From positions 1-64,000 of the forward strand of contig NZ_LIXI01000016.1 of NCBI RefSeq assembly GCF_001905595.1: a DNA stretch of 64,000 nt, given 5' to 3'. Made by a program: the position numbers and the translations under genes. Shown here piece by piece: positions 24,871-33,153 of the stretch. The DNA comes from Streptomyces sp. CB00316. GTDB taxonomy: Bacteria > Actinomycetota > Actinomycetes > Streptomycetales > Streptomycetaceae. Each line of letters begins with the position of its first letter. Positions within the stretch are counted from its first letter, which is position 1. The notes below the pieces were generated by a model that worked only from the letters and a program-made list of their open reading frames with translations, was not told the DNA's origin and searched no databases.

Positions 24871-27449
24871 CGAACAACCACGACACCGACGACACCGACA
24901 CCACCACCGGCACCGCCGCCCGCGCCCTGCCGGTGACCGACCTCTCCCTCGTCGTCCTCATCGGCGCCAGCGGATCGGGCAAGTCCACCTTCGCCCGCAA
25001 GCACTTCAAGCCCACCGAGATCGTCTCCTCGGACGTCTGCCGCGGCCTCGTCGCCGACGACGAGAACGACCAGAGCGCCAGCGGCGACGCCTTCGACCTG
25101 CTCCATTACATCGCCGGCAAGCGCCTGGCCGCCGGGCGGCTCACGGTCGTCGACGCCACCAGCGTCCAGTCCGAGAGCCGCAAGCAGCTCGTCCGGCTGG
25201 CCCGCGAGCACGATGTGCTGCCCATCGCCATCGTGCTGGACCTCCCCGAGGAGGTCTGCGCCGCCCGCAACGCCCTCCGCCCCGACCGCGCCTCCATGCC
25301 CCGCCATGTCATCCAGCGCCACCGCCGCGAGCTGCGCCGCTCGCTGCGCGGCCTGGAGCGCGAGGGCTTCCGCAAGGTGCACATCCTGCGCACCGAGGAG
25401 GAGGCCGAGAACGCCGAAGTGGTGCTGGAGCGCCGGTACAACGACCTGCGCCACGTCACCGGCCCGTTCGACATCATCGGCGACATCCACGGCTGCCGCT
25501 CCGAGCTGGACACCCTGCTCGGCAAGCTGGGTTACGTGGACGGCGCCCACCCCGAAGGGCGTACGGCCGTCTTCGTCGGCGACCTCGTCGACCGGGGACC
25601 CGACAGCCCGGGTGTGCTGCGCCGCGTCATGTCCATGGTCGCTGCGGGCCACGCCCTCTGCGTGCCCGGCAACCACGAGAACAAGCTCGGCCGCTATCTG
25701 GCGGGCCGCAGGGTCCAGCAGACCCACGGCCTCGCCGAGACGATCGAGCAGCTGGAGCGCGAGGACGCCGAGCACCCCGAGTTCCGGCAGCAGGTAAGGG
25801 AGTTCATCGACTCACTGGTCAGCCACTACGTGCTGGACGGCGGCAACCTGGTGGTCGCTCACGCCGGACTGCCCGAGAAGTACCACGGCCGCAATTCGGG
25901 CCGGGTCCGCTCGCACGCGCTGTACGGGGACACCACCGGCGAGACCGACGAGTTCGGCCTGCCCGTGCGTTACCCGTGGGCCGAGGAGTACCGGGGCCGG
26001 GCCGCCGTCGTCTACGGCCACACCCCCGTGCCCGCCACCTCCTGGATCAACAACACCATCTGCCTGGACACCGGCGTGGTCTTCGGCGGGAAGATGACCG
26101 CGCTGCGCTGGCCGGAGCGCGAACTCGTCGACGTACCGGCCGAGAAGGTCTGGTACGAGCCCACCAGGCCGCTGACCACCGAGGCGCCCGGGGGCCGGGA
26201 GGGCAGGCCGCTGGACCTCGCCGATGTCCAGGGCCGCCGGGTCGTGGAGACCCGGCACATGGGCCGCGTCGCCGTGCGCGAGGAGAACGCGGCGGCCGCG
26301 CTCGAAGTGATGAGCCGGTTCGCCGTCGACCCGCAGCTCCTCGCCTATCTCCCGCCGACCATGGCGCCCACGGCCACCTCCCGGGAGGAGGGCTTCCTGG
26401 AGCACCCGGCCGAGGCGTTCGCGCAGTACCGCGCGGACGGCGTGCAGCGGGTGGTGTGCGAGGAGAAGCACATGGGCTCCCGGGCCGTCGCTCTCGTCTG
26501 CAAGGACGCGGAGGCCGCCACCGCCCGGTTCGGCACGGACGGCCCGACCGGCGCCCTCCACACCCGCACCGGCCGGCCCTTCCTCGACGACCGGGCCCTG
26601 ACCGAGGTGATCCTCGGCCGGCTGCGTACGGCTGTCACGGCGGCCGGGCTCTGGGAGGAGTGGGACACCGACTGGGTGCTGCTCGACGCCGAGCTGATGC
26701 CGTGGTCCCTCAAGGCCGGCGGACTGCTGCGCTCGCAGTACGCCGCGGTCGGCGCGGCCTCCGGCGCGGCGTTCCCCTCCGCCCTCGCCGCCCTGGGGAC
26801 GGCCGCCGCCCGTGGCGTCGACCTCGGCGACCTCACCGGGCGGCAGCGGGGCCGGGCCGAGGACACGGCCGCGTTCACCGAGGCCTACCGGCGCTACTGC
26901 TGGTCCACCGAGGGGCTGGACGGGGTGCGTCTCGCGCCGTTCCAGATCCTCGCCGTCCAGGGCCGCTCGCTCGCGGCCGTTCCGCACGACGAGCAGCTGG
27001 CCTGGCTGGACCGCCTCGTCGAGCACGACCCGACCGGGCTGCTCCAGGTCACCCGTCGGCTCGTCGTGGACCCCGCCGACGAGGCGTCCGTCCGCGCCGG
27101 CACCGACTGGTGGCTGGAGATGACCGGGCGCGGCGGCGAGGGCATGGTCGTCAAGCCGCTCGGCGCCCTCGTCCGGGACGCCAGGGGCCGCCTGGTCCAG
27201 CCGGGCGTCAAGGTGCGCGGCCGGGAGTATCTGCGCATCGTCTACGGCCCCGAGTACACCCGCCCGGAGAACCTGGAGCGCCTGCGCTCCCGCTTCCTCG
27301 GCCACAAGCGCTCGCTCGCGCTGCGGGAGTACGCGCTCGGTCTGGAGGCGCTGGACCGGCTGGCGGACGGCGAGCCGCTGTGGCGGGTCCACGAGGCGGT
27401 CTTCGCCGTCCTGGCCCTGGAGTCGGAGCCGGTGGACCCCCGGCTCTGA
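24867..27449 (+). CDS. pnkp: Polynucleotide kinase-phosphatase-ligase Pnkp
   Basis: An 860-aa RNA end-healing and sealing enzyme. Domain order: 5'-OH kinase with P-loop GASGSGKST (residues 33-41); binuclear metallophosphatase with GDIHGC (about 205), GDLVDRGP and GNHEN (about 269) for removing 2',3'-cyclic/3' phosphate; C-terminal ligase-like adenylyltransferase with the AMP-accepting lysine K534 in EEKHMGSRA. In the known system Pnkp joins Hen1 to repair RNAs cut by ribotoxins such as anticodon nucleases. The ATG overlaps the hen1 stop. All key residues look intact. Confidence 0.94.
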   Translation: MTNNHDTDDTDTTTGTAARALPVTDLSLVVLIGASGSGKSTFARKHFKPTEIVSSDVCRGLVADDENDQSASGDAFDLLHYIAGKRLAAGRLTVVDATSVQSESRKQLVRLAREHDVLPIAIVLDLPEEVCAARNALRPDRASMPRHVIQRHRRELRRSLRGLEREGFRKVHILRTEEEAENAEVVLERRYNDLRHVTGPFDIIGDIHGCRSELDTLLGKLGYVDGAHPEGRTAVFVGDLVDRGPDSPGVLRRVMSMVAAGHALCVPGNHENKLGRYLAGRRVQQTHGLAETIEQLEREDAEHPEFRQQVREFIDSLVSHYVLDGGNLVVAHAGLPEKYHGRNSGRVRSHALYGDTTGETDEFGLPVRYPWAEEYRGRAAVVYGHTPVPATSWINNTICLDTGVVFGGKMTALRWPERELVDVPAEKVWYEPTRPLTTEAPGGREGRPLDLADVQGRRVVETRHMGRVAVREENAAAALEVMSRFAVDPQLLAYLPPTMAPTATSREEGFLEHPAEAFAQYRADGVQRVVCEEKHMGSRAVALVCKDAEAATARFGTDGPTGALHTRTGRPFLDDRALTEVILGRLRTAVTAAGLWEEWDTDWVLLDAELMPWSLKAGGLLRSQYAAVGAASGAAFPSALAALGTAAARGVDLGDLTGRQRGRAEDTAAFTEAYRRYCWSTEGLDGVRLAPFQILAVQGRSLAAVPHDEQLAWLDRLVEHDPTGLLQVTRRLVVDPADEASVRAGTDWWLEMTGRGGEGMVVKPLGALVRDARGRLVQPGVKVRGREYLRIVYGPEYTRPENLERLRSRFLGHKRSLALREYALGLEALDRLADGEPLWRVHEAVFAVLALESEPVDPRL

Positions 27450-27512
27450 GACCGGACCGAACCGTGGGCGATTCGCGGGGTGAACGGTGCTCCGCCCGGT
27501 GAGGATGAGGAC

Positions 27513-28745
27513 ATGGGATTCCATGTCGACTCCGAAGCCGGGCGGCTGCGCCGCGTCATACTGCACCGCCCCGATCTGGAACTGAAGCGGCTGACCCCCC
27601 GCAACAAGGACGCGCTCCTCTTCGACGACGTGCTCTGGGTGCGCCGGGCCCGGCAGGAGCACGACGGGTTCGCCGACGTCCTGCGCGACCGGGGCGTGGA
27701 GGTGCACCTGTTCGGGGACCTCCTCCAGGAGTCCCTGGACATCCCCGTCGCACGCCGGCTCGTGCTCGACCGGGTCTTCGACGAGAAGGAGTACGGGCCG
27801 CTCGCCACCGAGCACCTGCGCGCCGCCTTCGAGGAGTTGCCCTCCCCGGAGCTGGCGGAGGCGCTGGTCGGCGGGATGACCAAGCGCGAGTTCCTGGAGC
27901 GGCACAGCGAGCCGACCTCCGTCCGCTTCCACGTGATGGACCTGGACGACTTCCTGCTCGGCCCGCTGCCCAACCACCTGTTCACCCGGGACACCTCCGC
28001 CTGGATCTACGACGGGGTGTCCATCAACGCGATGCGCTGGCCCGCCCGGCAGCGCGAGACCGTCCACTTCGAGGCGATCTACCGCCACCACCCGCTCTTC
28101 ACCGGACCGGAGGCGGGCGTCTTCCACCACTGGTCGGAGGGGCAGGACGACTACCCGTCCACGATCGAGGGCGGTGACGTCCTGGTCATCGGGCAGGGGG
28201 CGGTCCTGATCGGGATGAGCGAGCGCACCACCCCGCAGGCGGTGGAGATGCTGGCGCGCGGTCTCTTCGACGCCGGTTCGGCCCGCACGATCGTGGCGCT
28301 CGACATGCCCAAGGGCCGCGCGTTCATGCACCTGGACACGGTGATGACGATGGTCGACGGCGATACGTTCACCCAGTACGCCGGGCTGGGCATGCTCCGC
28401 TCGTACACGATCGAGCCGGGCACCGGCCCCCGCGAGCTGAAGGTCACCGACCACCCGCCCGAGCACATGCACCGGGCCATCGCCGCCGCCCTCGGCCTCG
28501 ACTCGATCCGGGTGCTCACCGCCACCCAGGACGTCCACGCGGCGGAGCGCGAGCAGTGGGACGACGGCTGCAACGTCCTGGCCGTCGAGCCGGGCGTCGT
28601 CATCGCGTACGAGCGGAACGCGACCACCAACACCCATCTGCGCAAGCAGGGCATCGAGGTCATCGAGATCCGGGGCAGCGAGCTGGGCCGGGGGAGGGGC
28701 GGACCGCGCTGCATGAGCTGTCCGGTGGTGCGGGACCCTGTGTAG
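27513..28745 (+). CDS. arcA: Arginine deiminase
   Basis: A 410-aa enzyme hydrolysing arginine to citrulline and ammonia, first step of the ADI pathway. Motifs: FTRDTSAW (guanidinium-binding region), IEGGDVL, the HLDTVMTM histidine and the C-terminal nucleophile Cys in RCMSCPVVRDP (C400). ATG 27513 follows GAGGATGAGG. The next two genes supply ornithine carbamoyltransferase and an amino-acid permease; carbamate kinase is not in the window. Confidence 0.94.
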   Translation: MGFHVDSEAGRLRRVILHRPDLELKRLTPRNKDALLFDDVLWVRRARQEHDGFADVLRDRGVEVHLFGDLLQESLDIPVARRLVLDRVFDEKEYGPLATEHLRAAFEELPSPELAEALVGGMTKREFLERHSEPTSVRFHVMDLDDFLLGPLPNHLFTRDTSAWIYDGVSINAMRWPARQRETVHFEAIYRHHPLFTGPEAGVFHHWSEGQDDYPSTIEGGDVLVIGQGAVLIGMSERTTPQAVEMLARGLFDAGSARTIVALDMPKGRAFMHLDTVMTMVDGDTFTQYAGLGMLRSYTIEPGTGPRELKVTDHPPEHMHRAIAAALGLDSIRVLTATQDVHAAEREQWDDGCNVLAVEPGVVIAYERNATTNTHLRKQGIEVIEIRGSELGRGRGGPRCMSCPVVRDPV

Positions 28746-28795
28746 TACGAGCGCTTTCGAGACAGGGACCAGAGCGTTTCCGGACCAGAGGGCTG

Positions 28796-28820
28796 TATAG
28801 GAATGCGGGTGGTCGTATAG
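28796..28820 (+). promoter_or_regulatory. Possible regulatory site upstream of argF
   Basis: The 138-bp arcA-argF gap contains two TATAG pentamers (28796-28800 and 28816-28820) exactly 20 bp apart, two helical turns on the same face. They could be part of an arginine-responsive operator or promoter, but they are not a clear ARG box. Confidence 0.25.
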
Positions 28821-28883
28821 ACTTCCAGTGGATCCCCTCTCATCCGGTCCTGCCCTGCCCCGTCCCACCCTGGAGCCGTCATC

Positions 28884-29888
28884 ATGGCCATTGACCTCAC
28901 CGGCCGCCCCTTCCTCAAGGAGCTGGACTTCACCGCCGAGGAGATCCTCGGCCTGGTCGCGCTGGCCGGTGAGCTGAAGGCGGCCAAGAAGGCGGGTGCC
29001 GAGGTCCAGCGGCTGCGCGGCAAGAACATCGCGCTGATCTTCGAGAAGACCTCCACCCGCACGCGCTGCGCGTTCGAGGTGGCCGCCGCCGACCAGGGCG
29101 CCTCCACCACCTACCTGGACCCGTCGGGCTCCCAGATGGGCCACAAGGAGTCGGTGAAGGACACCGCCCGGGTTCTCGGCCGGATGTTCGACGGCATCGA
29201 GTACCGGGGCGACAGCCAGCAGGTGGTCGAGGAACTGGCCGCGTACGGCGGTGTCCCCGTCTTCAACGGGCTCACCGACGACTGGCACCCCACCCAGATG
29301 CTCGCCGACGTGCTGACCATGACGGAGCACAGCGACAGGCCCGTCACGGAGTCGGCCTTCGCCTACCTCGGCGACGCCCGCTTCAACATGGGCAACTCCT
29401 ACCTGGTCACCGGCGCTCTCCTCGGCCTGGACATCCGGATCGTGGCCCCCGAGATGTACTGGCCGGCCCCCTCCGTCGTGGAGCGGGCCGAGAAGCTCGC
29501 CGCGGTCAGCGGCGCGAAGGTCACGCTCACCGCGGACATCACCGAGGGCGTCCGCGGCGCCGACTTCGTCGCCACCGACGTATGGGTCTCGATGGGGGAG
29601 CCCAAGGAGGTCTGGGACGAGCGCATCGCCGCGCTCGCGCCGTACGCCGTGACGATGGACGTCCTGCGGGCCACCGGCAACCCGGACGTGAAGTTCCTGC
29701 ACTGCCTGCCCGCCTTCCACGACCTCGGCACCCAGGTCGGCCGGGACGTCCACGCCGCCCACGGCCTGACCGAGCTGGAGGTCACCGACGAGGTCTTCGA
29801 GTCGGCGCACTCGGTCGTCTTCGACCAGGCGGAGAACAGGATGCACACGATCAAGGCCGTGCTGGTGGCGACGCTGGCGGGGGAGTAG
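28884..29888 (+). CDS. argF: Ornithine carbamoyltransferase
   Basis: A 334-aa transcarbamylase catalysing carbamoyl phosphate + ornithine = citrulline + phosphate. The carbamoyl-phosphate loop FEKTSTRTRCAFE, the HPTQ motif (DDWHPTQMLAD) and the ornithine-side HCLPAFHDLG are intact. The FEKTSTRTRCAFE form and the position beside arcA suggest the catabolic (ArcB-like) enzyme, running the reaction toward ornithine and carbamoyl phosphate; an anabolic role cannot be excluded. Confidence 0.94.
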   Translation: MAIDLTGRPFLKELDFTAEEILGLVALAGELKAAKKAGAEVQRLRGKNIALIFEKTSTRTRCAFEVAAADQGASTTYLDPSGSQMGHKESVKDTARVLGRMFDGIEYRGDSQQVVEELAAYGGVPVFNGLTDDWHPTQMLADVLTMTEHSDRPVTESAFAYLGDARFNMGNSYLVTGALLGLDIRIVAPEMYWPAPSVVERAEKLAAVSGAKVTLTADITEGVRGADFVATDVWVSMGEPKEVWDERIAALAPYAVTMDVLRATGNPDVKFLHCLPAFHDLGTQVGRDVHAAHGLTELEVTDEVFESAHSVVFDQAENRMHTIKAVLVATLAGE

Positions 29889-30073
29889 CCGCCCCAGCGG
29901 CGGGGGGTGCTCATGACCATTCGCCCGATTGGGTGAACATGCGCGGTGGTGGCTACGATGTCGCCTCTTGGTGGGGTTCGGGCTCTGACGTGCCCGGGCC
30001 CCTTTCCCGTGCCGCCCACGTGCGCGCGGGGCCGTCCCCCCCCACTGCACCACCAGAGAAGAGAACGCCCCGC

Positions 30074-31561
30074 ATGAGCCCCGGCCTGCCGACCCCCGGC
30101 ACCCCGAAGCGTCCCGGCCCCTCCTTGTCCGGACCGCGCCGCAAGAGCCCCGACATGCTCATCGCCGAGTCCGGCGGCGACCTGGAGGGTCACGGCCTCA
30201 GGCGGACGATGGGCCTCTTCCAGCTCGTCTGCTTCGGCGTCGGCGCCATCGTCGGCACCGGCATCTTCGTCGGCCTCTCCGGCACCGTCGCCGAAGCCGG
30301 ACCCGCCGTCGTCATCTCGTTCGTCCTGGCCGCGATCACCTGCATCTTCACCGCCTTCTCCTTCGCGGAGCTGGGCAGCGCGATCCCGGTCTCGGGGAGC
30401 TCGTACTCCTTCGCGTACGCCGCCCTCGGCGAGCGCACGGCGTTCCTCGTCGGATGGTGCCTGATGCTGGAGTACGGCGTCTCGGTCTCCGCGGTCGCGG
30501 TGGGCTGGAGCCAGTACGTCAACGAGCTGCTGAACAGCCTGATCGGCTGGCAGCTGCCCGCCGCCGTGTCCGCGGGGCCCGGTGACGGCGGCGTGATCAA
30601 CCTCCCGGCGATCGTCGTGATCGCGATGGCCGCCACCCTGCTGGTGCGCGGCGTCCGGGAGAGCGCGAACGCGACGGCCGCCATGGCGGTCCTGAAGATC
30701 GGCATCCTGCTGGCGTTCTGCGCGATCGCGTTCACCGCGTACCAGGACGACAACCTCGTGCCGTTCGCGGGCCACGGGCTCGGCGGGATCACGGCGGGCG
30801 CCTCGCTGGCGTTCTTCTCGTACATCGGCTTCGACGCGATCACCACCGCCGGCGAAGAGGTCAAGAACCCCCGCCGGAACATTCCGATCGCCATCCTGAT
30901 CTGCATCGGCGTCGTCACGCTGCTCTACTGCGCGGTGGCGCTCTCGGCCATCGGCGCGCTCGGCGCGGACGCCGTCTCCGACAAGCCCGCGGCCCTCTCG
31001 CTGGTCGTCAACCAGGTCACCGACTCCTCGGTCGGCGGCGGCATCATCGCCTTCGGCGCGGTCGTCGCCATCGCTTCGGTGGTGCTCGCGGTGATGTACG
31101 GGCAGACCCGCATCCTGATGTCGATGTCCCGTGACGGGCTGATCCCGCGCGTCTTCGAGCGGGTCTCGCCCACGACCCACACCCCGGTCGCCAACACCTG
31201 GATCGTGGCCTGCGTCTTCGCCGTCCCGGCCGCCTTCGCCTCGCTGGACGTCGTCGTCAACCTGACGACCATCGGCACGCTCGCGATCATGGTCGCGGTC
31301 AATGCGGCCGTCGTGGTGCTCCGCCGCCGCAACCCGGAGCTGGAGCGCACCTTCCGGGTGCCGCTCTACCCGCTCAGCCCGGTGCTCGGCGTCGTGTTCT
31401 GCCTGTATCTGATGTACGGGACCGGCTGGACGACCTGGCTCCAGTTCGCGGTCTTCCTCGCCGCGGGATCGCTGCTCTACACCTGCTACGGGCGCAAGCG
31501 GTCCCGGCTGGTCAGCTCTCCGGGGACGGACCCGGCTGGGACGGTATCGCCGGAAGCGTGA
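30074..31561 (+). CDS. APC-superfamily cationic amino-acid permease
   Basis: A 495-aa membrane transporter with about twelve helices. The first helix GAIVGTGIFVGLSG and FAELGSAIPVSGSSYSF are hallmarks of the CAT-like amino acid transporters (YfnA type). The position after arcA and argF suggests arginine or ornithine as substrate (inference). The N-terminus has about 50 hydrophilic, Pro-rich residues. ATG 30074 is preceded by an AGAGAAGAG stretch. Its 3' end overlaps the convergent ATPase gene by 50 bp. Confidence 0.9.
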   Translation: MSPGLPTPGTPKRPGPSLSGPRRKSPDMLIAESGGDLEGHGLRRTMGLFQLVCFGVGAIVGTGIFVGLSGTVAEAGPAVVISFVLAAITCIFTAFSFAELGSAIPVSGSSYSFAYAALGERTAFLVGWCLMLEYGVSVSAVAVGWSQYVNELLNSLIGWQLPAAVSAGPGDGGVINLPAIVVIAMAATLLVRGVRESANATAAMAVLKIGILLAFCAIAFTAYQDDNLVPFAGHGLGGITAGASLAFFSYIGFDAITTAGEEVKNPRRNIPIAILICIGVVTLLYCAVALSAIGALGADAVSDKPAALSLVVNQVTDSSVGGGIIAFGAVVAIASVVLAVMYGQTRILMSMSRDGLIPRVFERVSPTTHTPVANTWIVACVFAVPAAFASLDVVVNLTTIGTLAIMVAVNAAVVVLRRRNPELERTFRVPLYPLSPVLGVVFCLYLMYGTGWTTWLQFAVFLAAGSLLYTCYGRKRSRLVSSPGTDPAGTVSPEA

Positions 31562-32111
31562 ACCAGACGGCCTTGCCGTGCTCCGTCGTGCGGTGACCGC
31601 AGGCGGAGCTGAGGGTCCGGATGAGCAGCAGGCCGCGGCCGTGCTCCTGCCAGGGGTCGACCTCGAAACCGGGCTGCGGCCGGGACAGGTCACCGGGCGG
31701 AGCGGGGTCGTGGTCGTGCACCTCGACCTGGCAGCCGGTGGGCAGCAGCTCCACGACCAGCTCGATCGGCTCGCTGCTCACCGTGTGCTCGACCGCGTTC
31801 GCGACCAGCTCGGCGGTGAGGAGCTCGGCGGTGTCGCTGTCCGCCGGGGCGTGGATGTCCGACAGGGCGGTACGGACCAGGGCGCGGGCGATCGGCACGG
31901 CTGCCGTGGAGTGCGGCAGGGCGATGCGCCAGGAGGCGGGAACAGGGACATCGGGCGGCACGGCGGGGTTCCGTTCGGGAGCGGGACTTCCTTGAAGCGG
32001 GACTTCTCGACTCATCGGGGTCTCTCGACTCGTCATCGGGTTCCCCCGACCTGTCATCGGGTTCCCCCGACTCCTCGTCGGGGTTTCTCGACTCGCTCGA
32101 CTCATCGGCAT
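31512..32111 (-). CDS. Anti-sigma-factor-type ATP-binding protein (RsbW-like HATPase)
   Basis: A 199-aa protein whose C-terminal 135 residues form a GHKL ATPase/kinase domain without a sensor: N-box ELVANAVEHT, G1-like VEVHDHDPAPP and G2 HGRGLLLIRTLSS. Streptomycetes have many such stand-alone kinases that phosphorylate anti-anti-sigma factors. ATG 32111 is picked because AGGAAG lies 7 nt upstream; the N-terminal 40 residues are repeat-derived (RGNPM copies) and probably disordered. There is no nearby sigma or antagonist gene. Confidence 0.85.
   Translation of the reverse strand: MPMSRASRETPTRSRGNPMTGRGNPMTSRETPMSREVPLQGSPAPERNPAVPPDVPVPASWRIALPHSTAAVPIARALVRTALSDIHAPADSDTAELLTAELVANAVEHTVSSEPIELVVELLPTGCQVEVHDHDPAPPGDLSRPQPGFEVDPWQEHGRGLLLIRTLSSACGHRTTEHGKAVWFTLPAIPSQPGPSPES
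32011..32091. repeat. About four tandem 21-bp repeats in the 5' end of the ATPase gene
   Basis: Units ending in CGA follow each other: 32011-32028 (18 bp, shortened), 32029-32049, 32050-32070 and 32071-32091. Units two and three differ at only a few bases (both contain GTCATCGGGTTCCCCCGA). On the minus strand they encode repeated S-R-G-N-P-M-T-like peptides. Confidence 0.8.
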
Positions 32112-32320
32112 CGCGAGACTTCCTGGGGTCAACCTTACGAACCGCACGGCCCTGACCATAGAGGCGGCCGACCGGCGCAAACAGGACTTTCGCCACAACA
32201 GTCTCACGCCTGGCGTATCGCGACCTCGTGACGACAGTCACGTATGGGTGATAACTTCGGTGGAGGAACGCGACCCGCGCACGGTCGGCAACCCGCCCGA
32301 ATGCTGAAGGGAACCCCTTC

Positions 32321-33148
32321 ATGAGCTCGTTTCCCAGCTCCGCCCCGCGCGTGGAGGAGTGGCGCCATCTCCGGATCACCCGGGACGACGGTGTGGTGAC
32401 CGTCACACTGGCCCGCCCCGAGAAACTCAACGCCCTCACCTTCGGTGCCTACGCCGATCTGCGCGACCTGCTCGCCGAGCTGACCCGGGAACGCTCCGCC
32501 CGCGCCCTCGTCCTCGCCGGCGAGGGGCGCGGCTTCTGCTCCGGCGGCGACGTCGACGAGATCATCGGCGCCACCCTCGCCATGGACACCGCCGCCATCC
32601 TGGAGTTCAACCGGATGACCGGCCAGGTCGTACGGGCCCTGCGCGAGTGCCCCTTCCCGGTCGTCGCCGCCGTCCACGGGGTCGCCGCCGGGGCGGGAGC
32701 CGTGCTCGCCCTCGCCGCCGACTTCCGGGTCGCGGACCCCTCCGCCCGCTACGCCTTCCTCTTCACCCGGGTCGGCCTCTCCGGCGGCGACATGGGCGCC
32801 GCCTACCTGCTTCCCCGGGTCGTCGGCCTCGGCCACGCCACCCGGCTGCTGATGCTCGGGGACGCCGTCCGGGCCCCCGAGGCGGAGCGGATCGGGCTGA
32901 TCAGCGAGCTGGCCGAGGAGGGGCAGGCCGACGCCCGCGCCGCCGAGCTGGCCCGCCGCCTCGCCGACGGCCCCGCCCTCGCCCTCGCCCAGACCAAGGC
33001 GCTGCTCACCGCCGAACTGGACATGCCGCTCGCAGCCTCCGTCGAGCTGGACGCCAACGCCCAGGCGCTGCTGATGCACGGCGAGGACTACGCCGAGTTC
33101 CACGCCGCCTTCACCGAGAAGCGGCCGCCGAAGTGGCGGGGGAGGTAG
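32321..33148 (+). CDS. Enoyl-CoA hydratase/isomerase family protein
   Basis: A 275-aa crotonase-fold enzyme. The oxyanion-hole segments are EGRGFCSGGDVDE (about residues 68-80) and HGVAAGAGAVLALAAD (about 118-133). It lies 5 bp upstream of a fused aromatic-CoA hydroxylase, so it probably hydrates an unsaturated cyclic CoA thioester or takes part in ring cleavage in that pathway. ATG 32321 is preceded by GAAGGGAAC. Confidence 0.9.
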   Translation: MSSFPSSAPRVEEWRHLRITRDDGVVTVTLARPEKLNALTFGAYADLRDLLAELTRERSARALVLAGEGRGFCSGGDVDEIIGATLAMDTAAILEFNRMTGQVVRALRECPFPVVAAVHGVAAGAGAVLALAADFRVADPSARYAFLFTRVGLSGGDMGAAYLLPRVVGLGHATRLLMLGDAVRAPEAERIGLISELAEEGQADARAAELARRLADGPALALAQTKALLTAELDMPLAASVELDANAQALLMHGEDYAEFHAAFTEKRPPKWRGR

Positions 33149-33153
33149 CGGCC

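Noticed and set aside
25812..30053. A 1413-codon open frame on the minus strand
   Set aside because: It is the antisense shadow of pnkp, arcA and argF, which have clear domains and motifs.
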